Part shown: one piece after another, positions 27,770-35,259 of the stretch
Layout: each line of letters starts with the position of its first letter
How positions within the stretch are numbered: the first letter of the stretch is position 1
DNA from: Spirochaetota bacterium
GTDB lineage: Bacteria; Spirochaetota; Brachyspiria; Brachyspirales; JACRPF01
Reading direction: 5' to 3'
DNA: 64,000 nucleotides
Assembly: GCA_038043445.1 (NCBI GenBank)
Contig: JBBTBY010000028.1
Span: forward strand, 50,950-114,949
Made by a program: the position numbers and the translations under genes
Notes under the pieces: model-generated
Databases searched by the model: none
Seen by the model: only the letters and a program-made list of their open reading frames with translations
What the model was told of the DNA's origin: nothing

Positions 27770-28270
27770 GTTTTGTACCTGTAACTTCTCCAGCACAATC
27801 ACCGGATAGAAATCGGACCGCATAAATGGTTTTGTGCCCGCAGGTGTGAGTGTAAGCTCGCGCTTACGGTAATTGCTGTCATTTTCGTTGATGATAGCCG
27901 CAAAACTGAACACGCTGTCGGGCTTAGGATTTACCGCTACTATCTCGCGTGCGGAGATGGCCACCTCGTATATATATCCGTCGGACGCACGCTTGAACGC
28001 CGTTTTAGCGTTGGTGACGACACCCGTTTTTTAGGAATGCGAGTTGTTACTCCGGCGTCACCGTATGGTTTAGCACAAGTCCCTCTGGCGATGGCCAGAG
28101 ATCGAATGCCTGATCGTTGTTGTCGTAGCCCTTTGTTGATTTCGTGGGTGCATCGCCCCAGCAGTCAAAATAGTGCTGCACACAATCCCCTGAATATGCG
28201 TACCCAAGTTTTCCGCCGGTTCGAAAACATCATCATTCACGAGCCACCGGCTGTCGGCGCAAGATGACCC
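27770..28270 (-). pseudogene. CBM9-like C-terminal remnant of a secreted carbohydrate-related protein
   Basis: Minus-strand pieces in different frames line up as one domain: YDNNDQAFDLWPSPEGLVLN, a stop and frame change near 28050, then GYIYEVAISAREIV, FSFAAIINENDSNYRKRELT and a final FYPVIVLEK. This is the layout of the last half of a CBM9/DOMON-like sugar-binding domain. The natural stop is gone, so the frame runs into the antisense of the GH5-like gene. This is a dead remnant; the N-terminal part is missing. Confidence 0.55.
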
Positions 28271-28301
28271 CTCGGCTCGAAGGTATATCCTTGACATCCT
28301 T

Positions 28302-28464
28302 ATGGCCTAATTATGCTATGATATGGCCGAAAAATCAAGGCCGAAAAATGGCGATGGTGTTATTATTGTTGCAGATAAGAAAGATACGATGCTTGGTGAG
28401 AAAATTGAGTGCGACATTATCGGCAGCACTTATGATCCCTTCGTTCGAACGTGTGGCTGACAAT
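28302..28464. repeat. Duplicated promoter/5'-end segment, copy B
   Basis: Second copy of 24590-24753. It keeps the promoter-like block and the first ~24 GH130 codons (...LMIPSFERVADN) and then breaks off into unrelated sequence 70 nt before the SDR gene. It may now serve as the promoter region of the SDR operon. Confidence 0.85.
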
Positions 28465-28533
28465 ATTGATATGAAGTATCGATATCGAATATTCCATTAC
28501 CCTCAGACCTCGTAAGCGGGAAGGATGTCACCC

Positions 28534-29412
28534 ATGAAAATTCTCGTCACCGGAGCCGCTGGCAATTCGAACCAGGCGCTCATCCCGAAACTGCTCGAGT
28601 CCGGGCATGAGGTGATTGCCGTGGACGTGTCGGCCATGTCCTATCCCTGCACATGCGTTCGCATATCTATCGCGGATGAGCTCGCGCTGGCGAAACACGC
28701 TGCCGGATGCGATATCATCGTCCATGCCGCTGGCACCGCGGACCACGCGCTTCCCCGGACACCCAAGGTCCCTGAGGCCTATACCGCCTGGTGGGAGATG
28801 AGCGCAGTCAGCACCCATCACCTCTACCGCGCCGCCCTTTTCGCGGGCGTAAGGAAGATGATCTTTCTCAGTACCCAGGAGGTCTACTCCTACGCTCATG
28901 GACCCGGAATTATCGAAGAGGAGTACCACCTCTCCCGGCCAGCGAACAACTACTACGACCTTTGCAAAGTTATTTCCGAACAGATTGGGCACTACTACGC
29001 GGCCCGCCATGGCATCGCGAGCATCATGTTGCGCGCAGGTAATTTTACGGGTATGCCGGAACCCGATGTAGAATTCCTTGACAACCGCCTTCGCCGGGAG
29101 GATGTCGCGCAGTGCGAATTCCTGTGCCTTAGATACGAACCCGAGAACGGCTTCGAAGCCTTCAACGTCATGGCCGGGAATCCGTTCAAGCCCTCGGACC
29201 TCGAGGATCTGCGCCTGCGGCCCATGGACCTGATCGACCGATACTATCCCGGTGCAAAGATGCTCATGATAAAGGCAGGTGTGGAATGGAAAGGTTCGGA
29301 CCGTTTGCGGTCGATCCGGAAGGCCGAAGCTAAACTCGGTTACAAACCGCATTTTACGTTCGAGCGATACCTGGAAAAACTCGGCTGGAAGCTGAAAGGG
29401 AGACTACCGTGA
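28534..29412 (+). CDS. NAD-dependent epimerase/dehydratase family protein (extended SDR)
   Basis: Oxidoreductase or epimerase of 292 aa. The N-terminal nucleotide-binding motif KILVTGAAGNSNQALI is a variant of TGxxGxxG, with Asn-Ser where Gly is usual. STQEVYSY and YYDLCK (YxxxK) give the SDR catalytic Tyr and Lys. The C-terminal LGYKPHFTFERYLEKLGW is typical of extended SDRs. The ATG at 28534 was chosen because AAGGA lies 8 nt upstream; ATG 28525 abuts the SD. First gene of a four-gene operon, overlapping the next gene by 4 nt (GTGA). Confidence 0.85.
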   Translation: MKILVTGAAGNSNQALIPKLLESGHEVIAVDVSAMSYPCTCVRISIADELALAKHAAGCDIIVHAAGTADHALPRTPKVPEAYTAWWEMSAVSTHHLYRAALFAGVRKMIFLSTQEVYSYAHGPGIIEEEYHLSRPANNYYDLCKVISEQIGHYYAARHGIASIMLRAGNFTGMPEPDVEFLDNRLRREDVAQCEFLCLRYEPENGFEAFNVMAGNPFKPSDLEDLRLRPMDLIDRYYPGAKMLMIKAGVEWKGSDRLRSIRKAEAKLGYKPHFTFERYLEKLGWKLKGRLP

Positions 29413-29654
29413 AGAAGACTGTGAAAGTCGAAGTGATGGAAATGGCTGGAAAGTGCATCAACCATAAGATGGGGGATAAGTTTGAAGTGGGACTCATGAC
29501 CGAAGCTGGCATCTGCACCAAGCTCCTGCATTCGATCTATCCTTATGCGATGTACTTGATGAGCGCGGATTCCAAAACCGTCTCCGGAAGCCTCAAGGTC
29601 ACGTGTCCCGACGGAATCGTGAGAGTGAAACTGACCCAACATATAACCGAATGA
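29409..29654 (+). CDS. TIGR04076 family small protein
   Basis: Cytoplasmic protein of 81 aa. Its pattern (KVEVMEMAGKCINHKMGDKF, EAGICTKLLHSIYPYAM, CPDGIVRVKLT) fits the small TIGR04076 family, whose function is unknown. GTG start overlapping the stop of the SDR gene. Such proteins often sit beside oxidoreductases in sugar or aromatic operons of anaerobes. Confidence 0.6.
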   Translation: MKKTVKVEVMEMAGKCINHKMGDKFEVGLMTEAGICTKLLHSIYPYAMYLMSADSKTVSGSLKVTCPDGIVRVKLTQHITE

Positions 29655-29700
29655 GTCTTCGTGTGCAGAAACACCATCATTCAAAGGAAGGATAAATGCC

Positions 29701-30786
29701 ATGATCGCCGCACCTGAAATTTTCCGTTTCCGTAAAGTCGAATCCCGTTCCATCACAGCCGGCAATCCGACCGGTGCCAAGGCCGGACGTTTGCCGGAAT
29801 GGAGGCATTCAATCGATTTGCAACCGCATGAAAAGAAAAGGATCGCGGAGGTCGACGGTCCGGGAACGGTCCGCGGAATCTGGATGACCATCGGCAACAG
29901 GTCGCCTGAATCCTTGCGCAGTCTCATACTGCGCATCTATTGGGACGGGGCCGAGTCCCCAAGTGTCGAAGCACCCTTTGGTGATTTTTTCGGCGCCGCC
30001 CATGGAAGGATGGGACACTATTCCACTCCCTGCCTGGGCATCAGCGAAGGAAAGGGGTTCTGGTGTTTCTTTCCCATGCCGTTCAAGAAACGTTTTATCC
30101 TTGAATTCGACAACGACCAGGATGAGCGCGTACGTCTCTTCTATCAGATAAATTTCACCCTCGGTGACAAGGTCACTCCCGATATGGGACGCTTCCACGC
30201 GCACTTCAACAGAAGCGTGCCGCCTGTGGGCAAGAATCATATCATCATGACCGCGCGGAAGACGCCCGGTGTCTATGTCGGTACGCTCATCTCCGCGTTG
30301 CCGTGCACGAAGGGTAGCTGGCGGGAGGGTGAGTTTCAGTTCTACATCGACGGAGACAAGACGGTTCCTTCCATCGTAGGGACCGGATGGTCGGACTGGT
30401 TCCTCTCAGCCTGGGGTCTGGGTGTCCATCAGTCCATGTATGGCGGATCGAACTACCAGGTAAAGCATCCTGAGTTAGATGATCGTTACTACTGCGGCTG
30501 TTACCGCTTTCATCTGATGGATCCGATCTATTTCCAGAACGACATGAAGGTTGAACACACCCAGATCGGTTTTGGTGGAACGGGCGACTTTGACGAGAGG
30601 AGCGACGACTGGTGCAGTGTCGCCTATTGGTATCAGAATTTGACCAAGGAATCGTTGCCTTCGATCCCTTCCCGTGCGGAACGCATTCGCGGTATCGGGC
30701 AACAGCCATGGGAAGTTGACGCATTGAACGCAGTCCGCGAAAAAAAGTTGTCCACGGACGGAGTCGAGAGCGGCCTGATATTCTGA
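29701..30786 (+). CDS. DUF2961 protein, glycoside hydrolase family 172
   Basis: Protein of 361 aa with the double jelly-roll pattern of DUF2961/GH172: GPGTVRGIWMTIG, LILRIYWDGAESPSVEAPFG followed by DFFG, GFWCFFPMPF, FQFYIDGD, and IVGTGWSDWFLSAWG. Characterised GH172 members act on fructofuranosyl or arabinofuranosyl linkages. No signal peptide, so it is cytoplasmic, unlike many secreted members. The SD GGAAGG precedes the ATG at 29701. Third gene of the SDR operon. Confidence 0.8.
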   Translation: MIAAPEIFRFRKVESRSITAGNPTGAKAGRLPEWRHSIDLQPHEKKRIAEVDGPGTVRGIWMTIGNRSPESLRSLILRIYWDGAESPSVEAPFGDFFGAAHGRMGHYSTPCLGISEGKGFWCFFPMPFKKRFILEFDNDQDERVRLFYQINFTLGDKVTPDMGRFHAHFNRSVPPVGKNHIIMTARKTPGVYVGTLISALPCTKGSWREGEFQFYIDGDKTVPSIVGTGWSDWFLSAWGLGVHQSMYGGSNYQVKHPELDDRYYCGCYRFHLMDPIYFQNDMKVEHTQIGFGGTGDFDERSDDWCSVAYWYQNLTKESLPSIPSRAERIRGIGQQPWEVDALNAVREKKLSTDGVESGLIF

Positions 30787-30802
30787 CGTTAAGGAGTCGG
30801 GA

Positions 30803-31339
30803 ATGATTGACCTGACCGCTGATATTGAGACCCTGACGGACCGCGCCAGGACCCATGTGGACCTCTTCTATGCCGGGGCGAGACTTTCGGACGACACGCT
30901 CATCACGCGATGCATCCTGCTCGACATCTCAGCCTCTCCGGTGAATGTAGACCTGGATGGACTAAAGGCACTGGCGGATGTCGAACGGAGAGACTCCGTC
31001 ATCATCAAGACAGGATGGGAGCGCTACAGGGGGATCCCTGCATATGACCAGTGTCCATGGATCGACAAAAAACTGATTGAACTTCTGGTCTCCAGGAAAG
31101 TTGTGCTCATGCTTGTTGATTCACCAGGAATCTATGGCGGGGCGGCCGGACCGGAACATAACGGGATGGACAAATATCTTGCGGATAACGAAGCACATGC
31201 TGTTGAAAATCTTGTCCATCTGTACCTGCTCAATGCCATGAAATACAGGCTCTATTGTTTCCCAGTCTACTCTACAACATCCAACGCCGCGCCGTGCAGA
31301 ATCCTCGCGGAGCCATTAGAAATAAATCCGGACGGGTAA
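30803..31339 (+). CDS. Cyclase family protein (kynurenine formamidase-like)
   Basis: Protein of 178 aa. IDLTADIETL at the N-terminus, the central DSVIIKTGWERY and the later LVDSPGIYGG are the cyclase-family pattern. The metal-binding HxGTHxD motif is altered here (DRARTHVDLFYAG keeps only T-H-x-D), so metal binding may differ from true formamidases. The SD AAGGAG is 8 nt upstream and the gene starts 16 nt after the GH172 stop. Probably the last gene of the operon. The substrate is unknown; lactone or cyclic sugar-acid hydrolysis would fit the setting. Confidence 0.75.
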   Translation: MIDLTADIETLTDRARTHVDLFYAGARLSDDTLITRCILLDISASPVNVDLDGLKALADVERRDSVIIKTGWERYRGIPAYDQCPWIDKKLIELLVSRKVVLMLVDSPGIYGGAAGPEHNGMDKYLADNEAHAVENLVHLYLLNAMKYRLYCFPVYSTTSNAAPCRILAEPLEINPDG

Positions 31340-31462
31340 TTGTTTCTGTATAAGCAATGGCTCGCGTCGCTAGAAGCGTGGTAGAATAAAACGATGGCAT
31401 TGACGGCGTGGGGGGACATTATTCCATACCTACGCCACCTTACGATAATCAGGAGGAGTACG

Positions 31463-31930
31463 CTGCGACATTTCATGATCCTCGCGCTTTTTTTAATCAT
31501 GGCAGCTTCGCTTTTTTGTCAAACAAGCACCACCGAAAGCTCAATGGGGAAGTCGAGCCACGGCGTGATATTCGGATTTGGCACGCAGAATTCACTTTGC
31601 ATTTCAGCGGGATATAATTGGCGCGATATTCTCATTCCATCATCGGAACCCATCGGCATGAACAAAGGCATTATTACCGAATACAGCATGAAAGGATTGT
31701 ATGTACGACCGTACATAAGTATATTTGCAGGATCGGTCGGGCCGATGTTCGGCGCGAGCGCTTCGGTCGGGACCGACATGAGCCAGTTCGTGCTACGAAT
31801 CTCACCGGAAGCGGGCTTTTCAATCGGCGGTTTTATGACCTTCTACTATGCCATTAATTTCGCGGTACTGCAGAACTTCACTTTCGGTCATGAATTCGGA
31901 ATACGGATGTACATCATTCAATTCGGCTAA
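31463..31930 (+). CDS. Secreted/outer-membrane beta-rich protein, unknown function
   Basis: Exported protein of about 155 aa that I do not recognise. A signal peptide (FMILALFLIMAASLFCQ) is followed by Gly/aromatic alternating strands ending in FGIRMYIIQFG, an outer-membrane barrel-like end with a terminal aromatic strand. The start is odd. A perfect GGAGG (31452-31456) lies 6 nt before CTG 31463, and starting there supplies the basic Arg-His n-region a signal peptide needs. ATG 31475 has no SD at a proper distance. Confidence 0.55.
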   Translation: MRHFMILALFLIMAASLFCQTSTTESSMGKSSHGVIFGFGTQNSLCISAGYNWRDILIPSSEPIGMNKGIITEYSMKGLYVRPYISIFAGSVGPMFGASASVGTDMSQFVLRISPEAGFSIGGFMTFYYAINFAVLQNFTFGHEFGIRMYIIQFG

Positions 31931-32660
31931 TATTGTATTGATCGAGCAAAAGGGGCATGAGCTCTACTGAGAAAGTGCCCTGCCGGTCCGGCATATGCTT
32001 TTCAGAACGCATTTCATGTACTGAGGTTTGGCTCGTCATGCATCTTTACAATGCATGACTATCTGTGCGTGGGTACTTAAATCCACGCCTATGCCACCTT
32101 GCGATAGTAATGGTGATACAAACCGCCAATAATAGCATCAGCGGCTATCAGCCCCTTCTTTTGAGGCGTATATCCCTTCGGGATGCACTGCTTAAGCCCT
32201 TGATGCGGTCGTTTTGAATTATAGTGACGGCGCGGCGGAACACAGGTATCCCATGGCAGACAGTCGGACAAAGCCGGACAAATAGCGTTTGTCCAGCGTA
32301 ACTACCGGAAATCTATGGGTTTACGCGCCATCGGACAATCGGACAGCGGGGATGGTCATGCCCCGGTGTCCGAGTATGCGATTATATAATATCGTTCTCT
32401 ACATATTGTGTACTCTTGTTGAATTCTCCTTCCCTACTCACTCCCCCTGATAACAAATAGCTCTTAGGTACCCGAGGGGTACATCTACCCTCAATTCACG
32501 GGTTCAGCCTTTATATAGCGTCTTTCCGGATATATGACTGTCCCATAGCAAAACTGTGCTCTAGTTGGCGGCGCGGCACTGACAAGGTGCTTTCTTATCC
32601 GGAACTATCCCGGACGGCTAAGCCTCGTTTTTCCTCATGAAGCTAACCTGGAGGCAAAAT
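31931..32660. other. Gene-poor stretch with transposase remnant and small hairpins
   Basis: Apart from the transposase fragment at 32089-32271, this holds a 7-bp stem GGACAAA-TAGCG-TTTGTCC (32276-32294) inside repeated CGGACA units, and a perfect GTACCC-GAG-GGGTAC (32468-32482). No other coding sequence can be supported. The left end of the mobile replicon may lie in or just after this stretch. Confidence 0.4.
32089..32271 (-). pseudogene. Integrase-core (rve) transposase, C-terminal remnant
   Basis: The minus strand reads RRHYNSKRPHQGLKQCIPKG and ends GGLYHHYYRKVA. The YNxxRPHQGLxxxxP pattern is the end of the DDE integrase core in IS3/IS481-type transposases, and GGLHHHYYR tails are common there. 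The catalytic DDE residues and the N-terminus are absent, so this is a dead IS fragment. Confidence 0.65.
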
Positions 32661-33068
32661 ATGCATAAGCTTATATTATTGGCGGCGATGGCAGCACTCG
32701 TTATTTCTTGTAGCTCGTATTCATCGTACGACCCGACGAAAACATCGGGGTACATAGTGGTTTCCGGCAAGTTATTGTCTAATATGTATTTCACTGATCC
32801 AATTTTTGGGACATATCTTGAAATACACGATTCAAGGATTCAGGGTGAGGACGCCGTCGAATTATATGTCTCAACGGATCAGTCTAACTGGCTGAAGATC
32901 GACACTGTTGCGGTTACTAAGACCAACGGCGTGATGAACTCTGGTACAATTATCGTGTCCGACGGATATATTTCAATGCTTGATATTAATGGCGCGCTCA
33001 TTGGGCGCTATTTCAAGCTGTGGGTTTTCAATTACAACGCTCGGCAGAATACAGCACAGGGTAAATAA
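32661..33068 (+). CDS. Small lipoprotein, unknown function
   Basis: Lipoprotein of 135 aa. The signal peptide ends in a lipobox (ALVISC) with the modified Cys at about residue 17, followed by a Ser-rich linker and a beta-rich globular part. The ATG at 32661 has GGAGG 6 nt upstream; an upstream in-frame ATG at 32637 lacks an SD. A 22-codon membrane peptide gene follows after one base. No family recognised. Confidence 0.65.
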   Translation: MHKLILLAAMAALVISCSSYSSYDPTKTSGYIVVSGKLLSNMYFTDPIFGTYLEIHDSRIQGEDAVELYVSTDQSNWLKIDTVAVTKTNGVMNSGTIIVSDGYISMLDINGALIGRYFKLWVFNYNARQNTAQGK

Positions 33069-33069
33069 T

Positions 33070-33138
33070 ATGATGCACGCAATAATCGTATGTATCGTGT
33101 GCGCGGTCATCATGCTGCTATTCGGTAAGTCAAGGTGA
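33070..33138 (+). CDS. 22-aa hydrophobic micropeptide
   Basis: Starts one base after the stop of the lipoprotein gene and reads MMHAIIVCIVCAVIMLLFGK plus Ser-Arg: one transmembrane helix and a basic end. No SD of its own, so it would depend on translational coupling. A hairpin terminator follows 10 nt after the stop. Real translation is uncertain. Confidence 0.35.
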   Translation: MMHAIIVCIVCAVIMLLFGKSR

Positions 33139-33148
33139 TCAAATAATA

Positions 33149-33183
33149 ATGGCGGGATTCTGGGCTGTCCAGTTTCCCGCCAT
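33149..33183. terminator. Hairpin between convergent genes
   Basis: ATGGCGGGA (33149-33157) pairs with TCCCGCCAT (33175-33183), with an inner CTGG/CCAG stem. It lies between the end of the lipoprotein unit and the end of the minus-strand gene at 33200, so it can serve both directions. Confidence 0.65.
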
Positions 33184-33199
33184 CATTTCGGCAATACTC

Positions 33200-34333
33200 T
33201 TACGCTGCTTTCTTACGTTTCGGTTTTACGATGTAGCCACGCGGAGCTTGCACAGTCGCAGGATCATCTGCAAACAGCACTATCTTCACGTCAATCGGAA
33301 TACACGGCTTATACCCATTTGGATATATCATCCGATTCAAACCGACCATATACACGCGCTCTTCGAGAGTGAGAAATACCTCGCAATGCTGCATCAGAGC
33401 AGTCACATTCTCCACCGATGCATAGGGCGTAAGATCGTTAACGATTCTCACATAATCGTATTGCATCAGGTACTTCTCTGTTTCCGGCTTGTTTTTCGTC
33501 AGAACGTATATGTACTTGTTCGGATGAAGAACAAACTCGTACTTCGAGCCACCGAGCTGCGGCGGCACAGTAGGCATCAGAATCTCATTCGGCGGCAGAA
33601 TGAAATTGGAGTGCATCTCAACGCCCTCTATGGCGTGAATGTTCCCGATCTCTCCAGATGGCGGCGCGAACGTATTCACTTCGGCCAGTTCATTCGCTAT
33701 CTTTGAGATACAGTCCTGATGTTCAACGTCGCCTTCTACCTGATGTTTGCCGAACTCCAGTATAAAAAGTGGCATTCCTTTACTTGCGGCCAATCGTTCT
33801 CGCTCGGCATCACTCGCAGCCTTTGATTCAAGAAGATTGTTTGGGAAATATGCCCAGAAGCTTCGTATGTCGTATCCAAATCCATACGTCATGTCGAAAA
33901 CATCAGTCTCTTTGTCCCATGAACGCGCGGGGCTCAACTCATCTTTTGTAAGTTGACTGCGATCGTGGACAACCAGCACGTCATTGTAGTGGTTCTTCCA
34001 GATTGCATTCAGAACGATAGCTTCGCCTGCAACGCCATACCTATGCAATCTTCCGAACACATAATCGACGAGATGCTTAGGTGAATGCAGATACGCTATT
34101 CCCTTCTCACTATTCAAATACTTTTCTACAGCTCGTTGTATTGCCTCCGGATGCTCACGATTCCATCGCCGCTTGTCTTCTCTTACCTTCTCTGCGGCAC
34201 AGGCGGGGCAATACTTCTTTCTTGTCCTGCTGAGAAAAGTATTGCCGCATTTGCCACATGTACGGGCGCTTTCTGTCTTGCTCTTGTCAATATTATCGTT
34301 TGCATCCTCCGATGCGTTTATAATCGTATTCAT
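33200..34333 (-). CDS. Zinc-ribbon protein of unknown function (mobile replicon)
   Basis: Protein of 377 aa that I do not recognise. The N-terminus holds a treble-clef-like zinc ribbon (CGKCGNTF at about 23-30 and YCPACAAEK at about 41-49) followed by a basic helix (VREDKRRWNREHPEA). The rest is a mixed alpha/beta domain, and the C-terminus is very basic (KPKRKKAA). A nucleic-acid-binding role is likely. The SD GGAGA is 6 nt before the ATG. It is the only element gene at this end transcribed leftward. Confidence 0.6.
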   Translation of the reverse strand: MNTIINASEDANDNIDKSKTESARTCGKCGNTFLSRTRKKYCPACAAEKVREDKRRWNREHPEAIQRAVEKYLNSEKGIAYLHSPKHLVDYVFGRLHRYGVAGEAIVLNAIWKNHYNDVLVVHDRSQLTKDELSPARSWDKETDVFDMTYGFGYDIRSFWAYFPNNLLESKAASDAERERLAASKGMPLFILEFGKHQVEGDVEHQDCISKIANELAEVNTFAPPSGEIGNIHAIEGVEMHSNFILPPNEILMPTVPPQLGGSKYEFVLHPNKYIYVLTKNKPETEKYLMQYDYVRIVNDLTPYASVENVTALMQHCEVFLTLEERVYMVGLNRMIYPNGYKPCIPIDVKIVLFADDPATVQAPRGYIVKPKRKKAA

Positions 34334-34389
34334 TGGTGTTCTCCAATTGGTGAATTATCTTGGTGTATATTCTTTGCTATGTCATGTCC

Positions 34390-34446
34390 ATGAGCTCCTG
34401 CTCATCATGGATAAAGTAATTATACCACATGTTTTGACCGTGGTAT
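34390..34446. promoter_or_regulatory. Cluster of inverted repeats upstream of the zinc-ribbon gene
   Basis: ATGAGC-TCCT-GCTCAT (34390-34405) and ATACCAC-N11-GTGGTAT (34422-34446) are perfect inverted repeats 60-110 nt upstream of the ATG at 34333. They look like operator sites; no protein can be assigned to them. Confidence 0.45.
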
Positions 34447-34899
34447 ACTCGACTCCATGAGGTCATAGTTCACTGGCCATTTATGGACAATATCATTTTC
34501 GACTTTCGACATCCCAGCGGGAGATAAGCCGGATATATATGATAGAGAGAGCGGCGGCGCAATAGAGGCTAAAATCTTTTTGTATAATTCGCCGGTCAAG
34601 CCCGGATAATCAAGTGCCAATAGATCAAGGTCGCCGTATAGCGTCAAAAACGGGCCACAATAAAGAGTTCGCCGTCGTGACCACATATTTGTACTATCGG
34701 CGGGTAAAGACCTCGCCACGGGCCTCCAATAAGCATATAGAGGCATTGTAGCAGAGAGCTTATTGAAACAGGTCGGCGGCGCAATTATCGTTTTCACCTG
34801 ATGCAACACTAAGCAACGTAAAGCATCATTGAGATTCAAAGAGCATCGTAGAGCAATAGTCGGCAATACAGGTCGAAATACTTTTGAATAGTTTGCCAC
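34420..34899 (-). CDS. Possible hypothetical protein
   Basis: Open frame of about 160 codons without a convincing SD. The second half (YGDLDLLALDYPGLTGELYK, and on to HKWPVNYDLMES) has protein-like composition; the first half is less convincing, so the true start may be internal. It would lie just upstream of the zinc-ribbon gene on the same strand. No family recognised. Confidence 0.25.
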   Translation of the reverse strand: MANYSKVFRPVLPTIALRCSLNLNDALRCLVLHQVKTIIAPPTCFNKLSATMPLYAYWRPVARSLPADSTNMWSRRRTLYCGPFLTLYGDLDLLALDYPGLTGELYKKILASIAPPLSLSYISGLSPAGMSKVENDIVHKWPVNYDLMESSIPRSKHVV

Positions 34900-34903
34900 T
34901 GCA

Positions 34904-34930
34904 GCCTATTTATTGAAACGCCTAATAGGC
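34904..34930. repeat. Inverted repeat
   Basis: GCCTATT (34904-34910) pairs with AATAGGC (34924-34930) around a 13-nt loop. It stands between the leftward genes and the rightward gene block and could be an operator or part of a promoter region. Confidence 0.4.
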
Positions 34931-35032
34931 ACTGAAACTCTGGCGATCCGCGGGGACCTACTGAGTTCGGCACCAACTTCGGGAAAGCATGCACGCACCG
35001 GGGTGGTTAAACCGAGCTCAGGGAGAAGTTCT

Positions 35033-35242
35033 ATGCACACTATTATTTACTCTGCCTTCGATAAAATCGAAGCAGACAAACGGGCGTCAGCCTACGCACA
35101 GGCTGAGCTTTTGCGTTTACGATCAGGGCAAAGATGTCAGCGAATTGGGTACTTTGGAGGAAAGCCGCACTGTCTGTCGATTCGTGGGAGAACATTGGTC
35201 GTTGCTGATTTATATGTCAGCAACATAAAAGTCTCAGCGTAA
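35033..35242 (+). CDS. Small hypothetical protein preceding the RNA polymerase-like gene
   Basis: Protein of 69 aa starting at ATG 35033 with a GGGAGAA SD 5 nt upstream. The N-terminal half is helical and charged (FDKIEADKRASAYAQAE). After that an alternative frame (YDQGKDVSELGTLEES...) looks at least as protein-like, so a frameshift near 35110 is possible. The next gene starts 17 nt after the stop. Confidence 0.45.
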   Translation: MHTIIYSAFDKIEADKRASAYAQAELLRLRSGQRCQRIGYFGGKPHCLSIRGRTLVVADLYVSNIKVSA

Positions 35243-35259
35243 AAAAGGAGGATATTTGT

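Noticed and set aside
28528..29352. Minus-strand open frame of 274 codons
   Set aside because: Antisense to the SDR gene; no SD and no motifs.
32089..34400. Left attachment site of the element as a direct repeat of sequence after the integrase
   Set aside because: No matching direct repeat or tRNA gene could be found by eye; the left boundary is left open.
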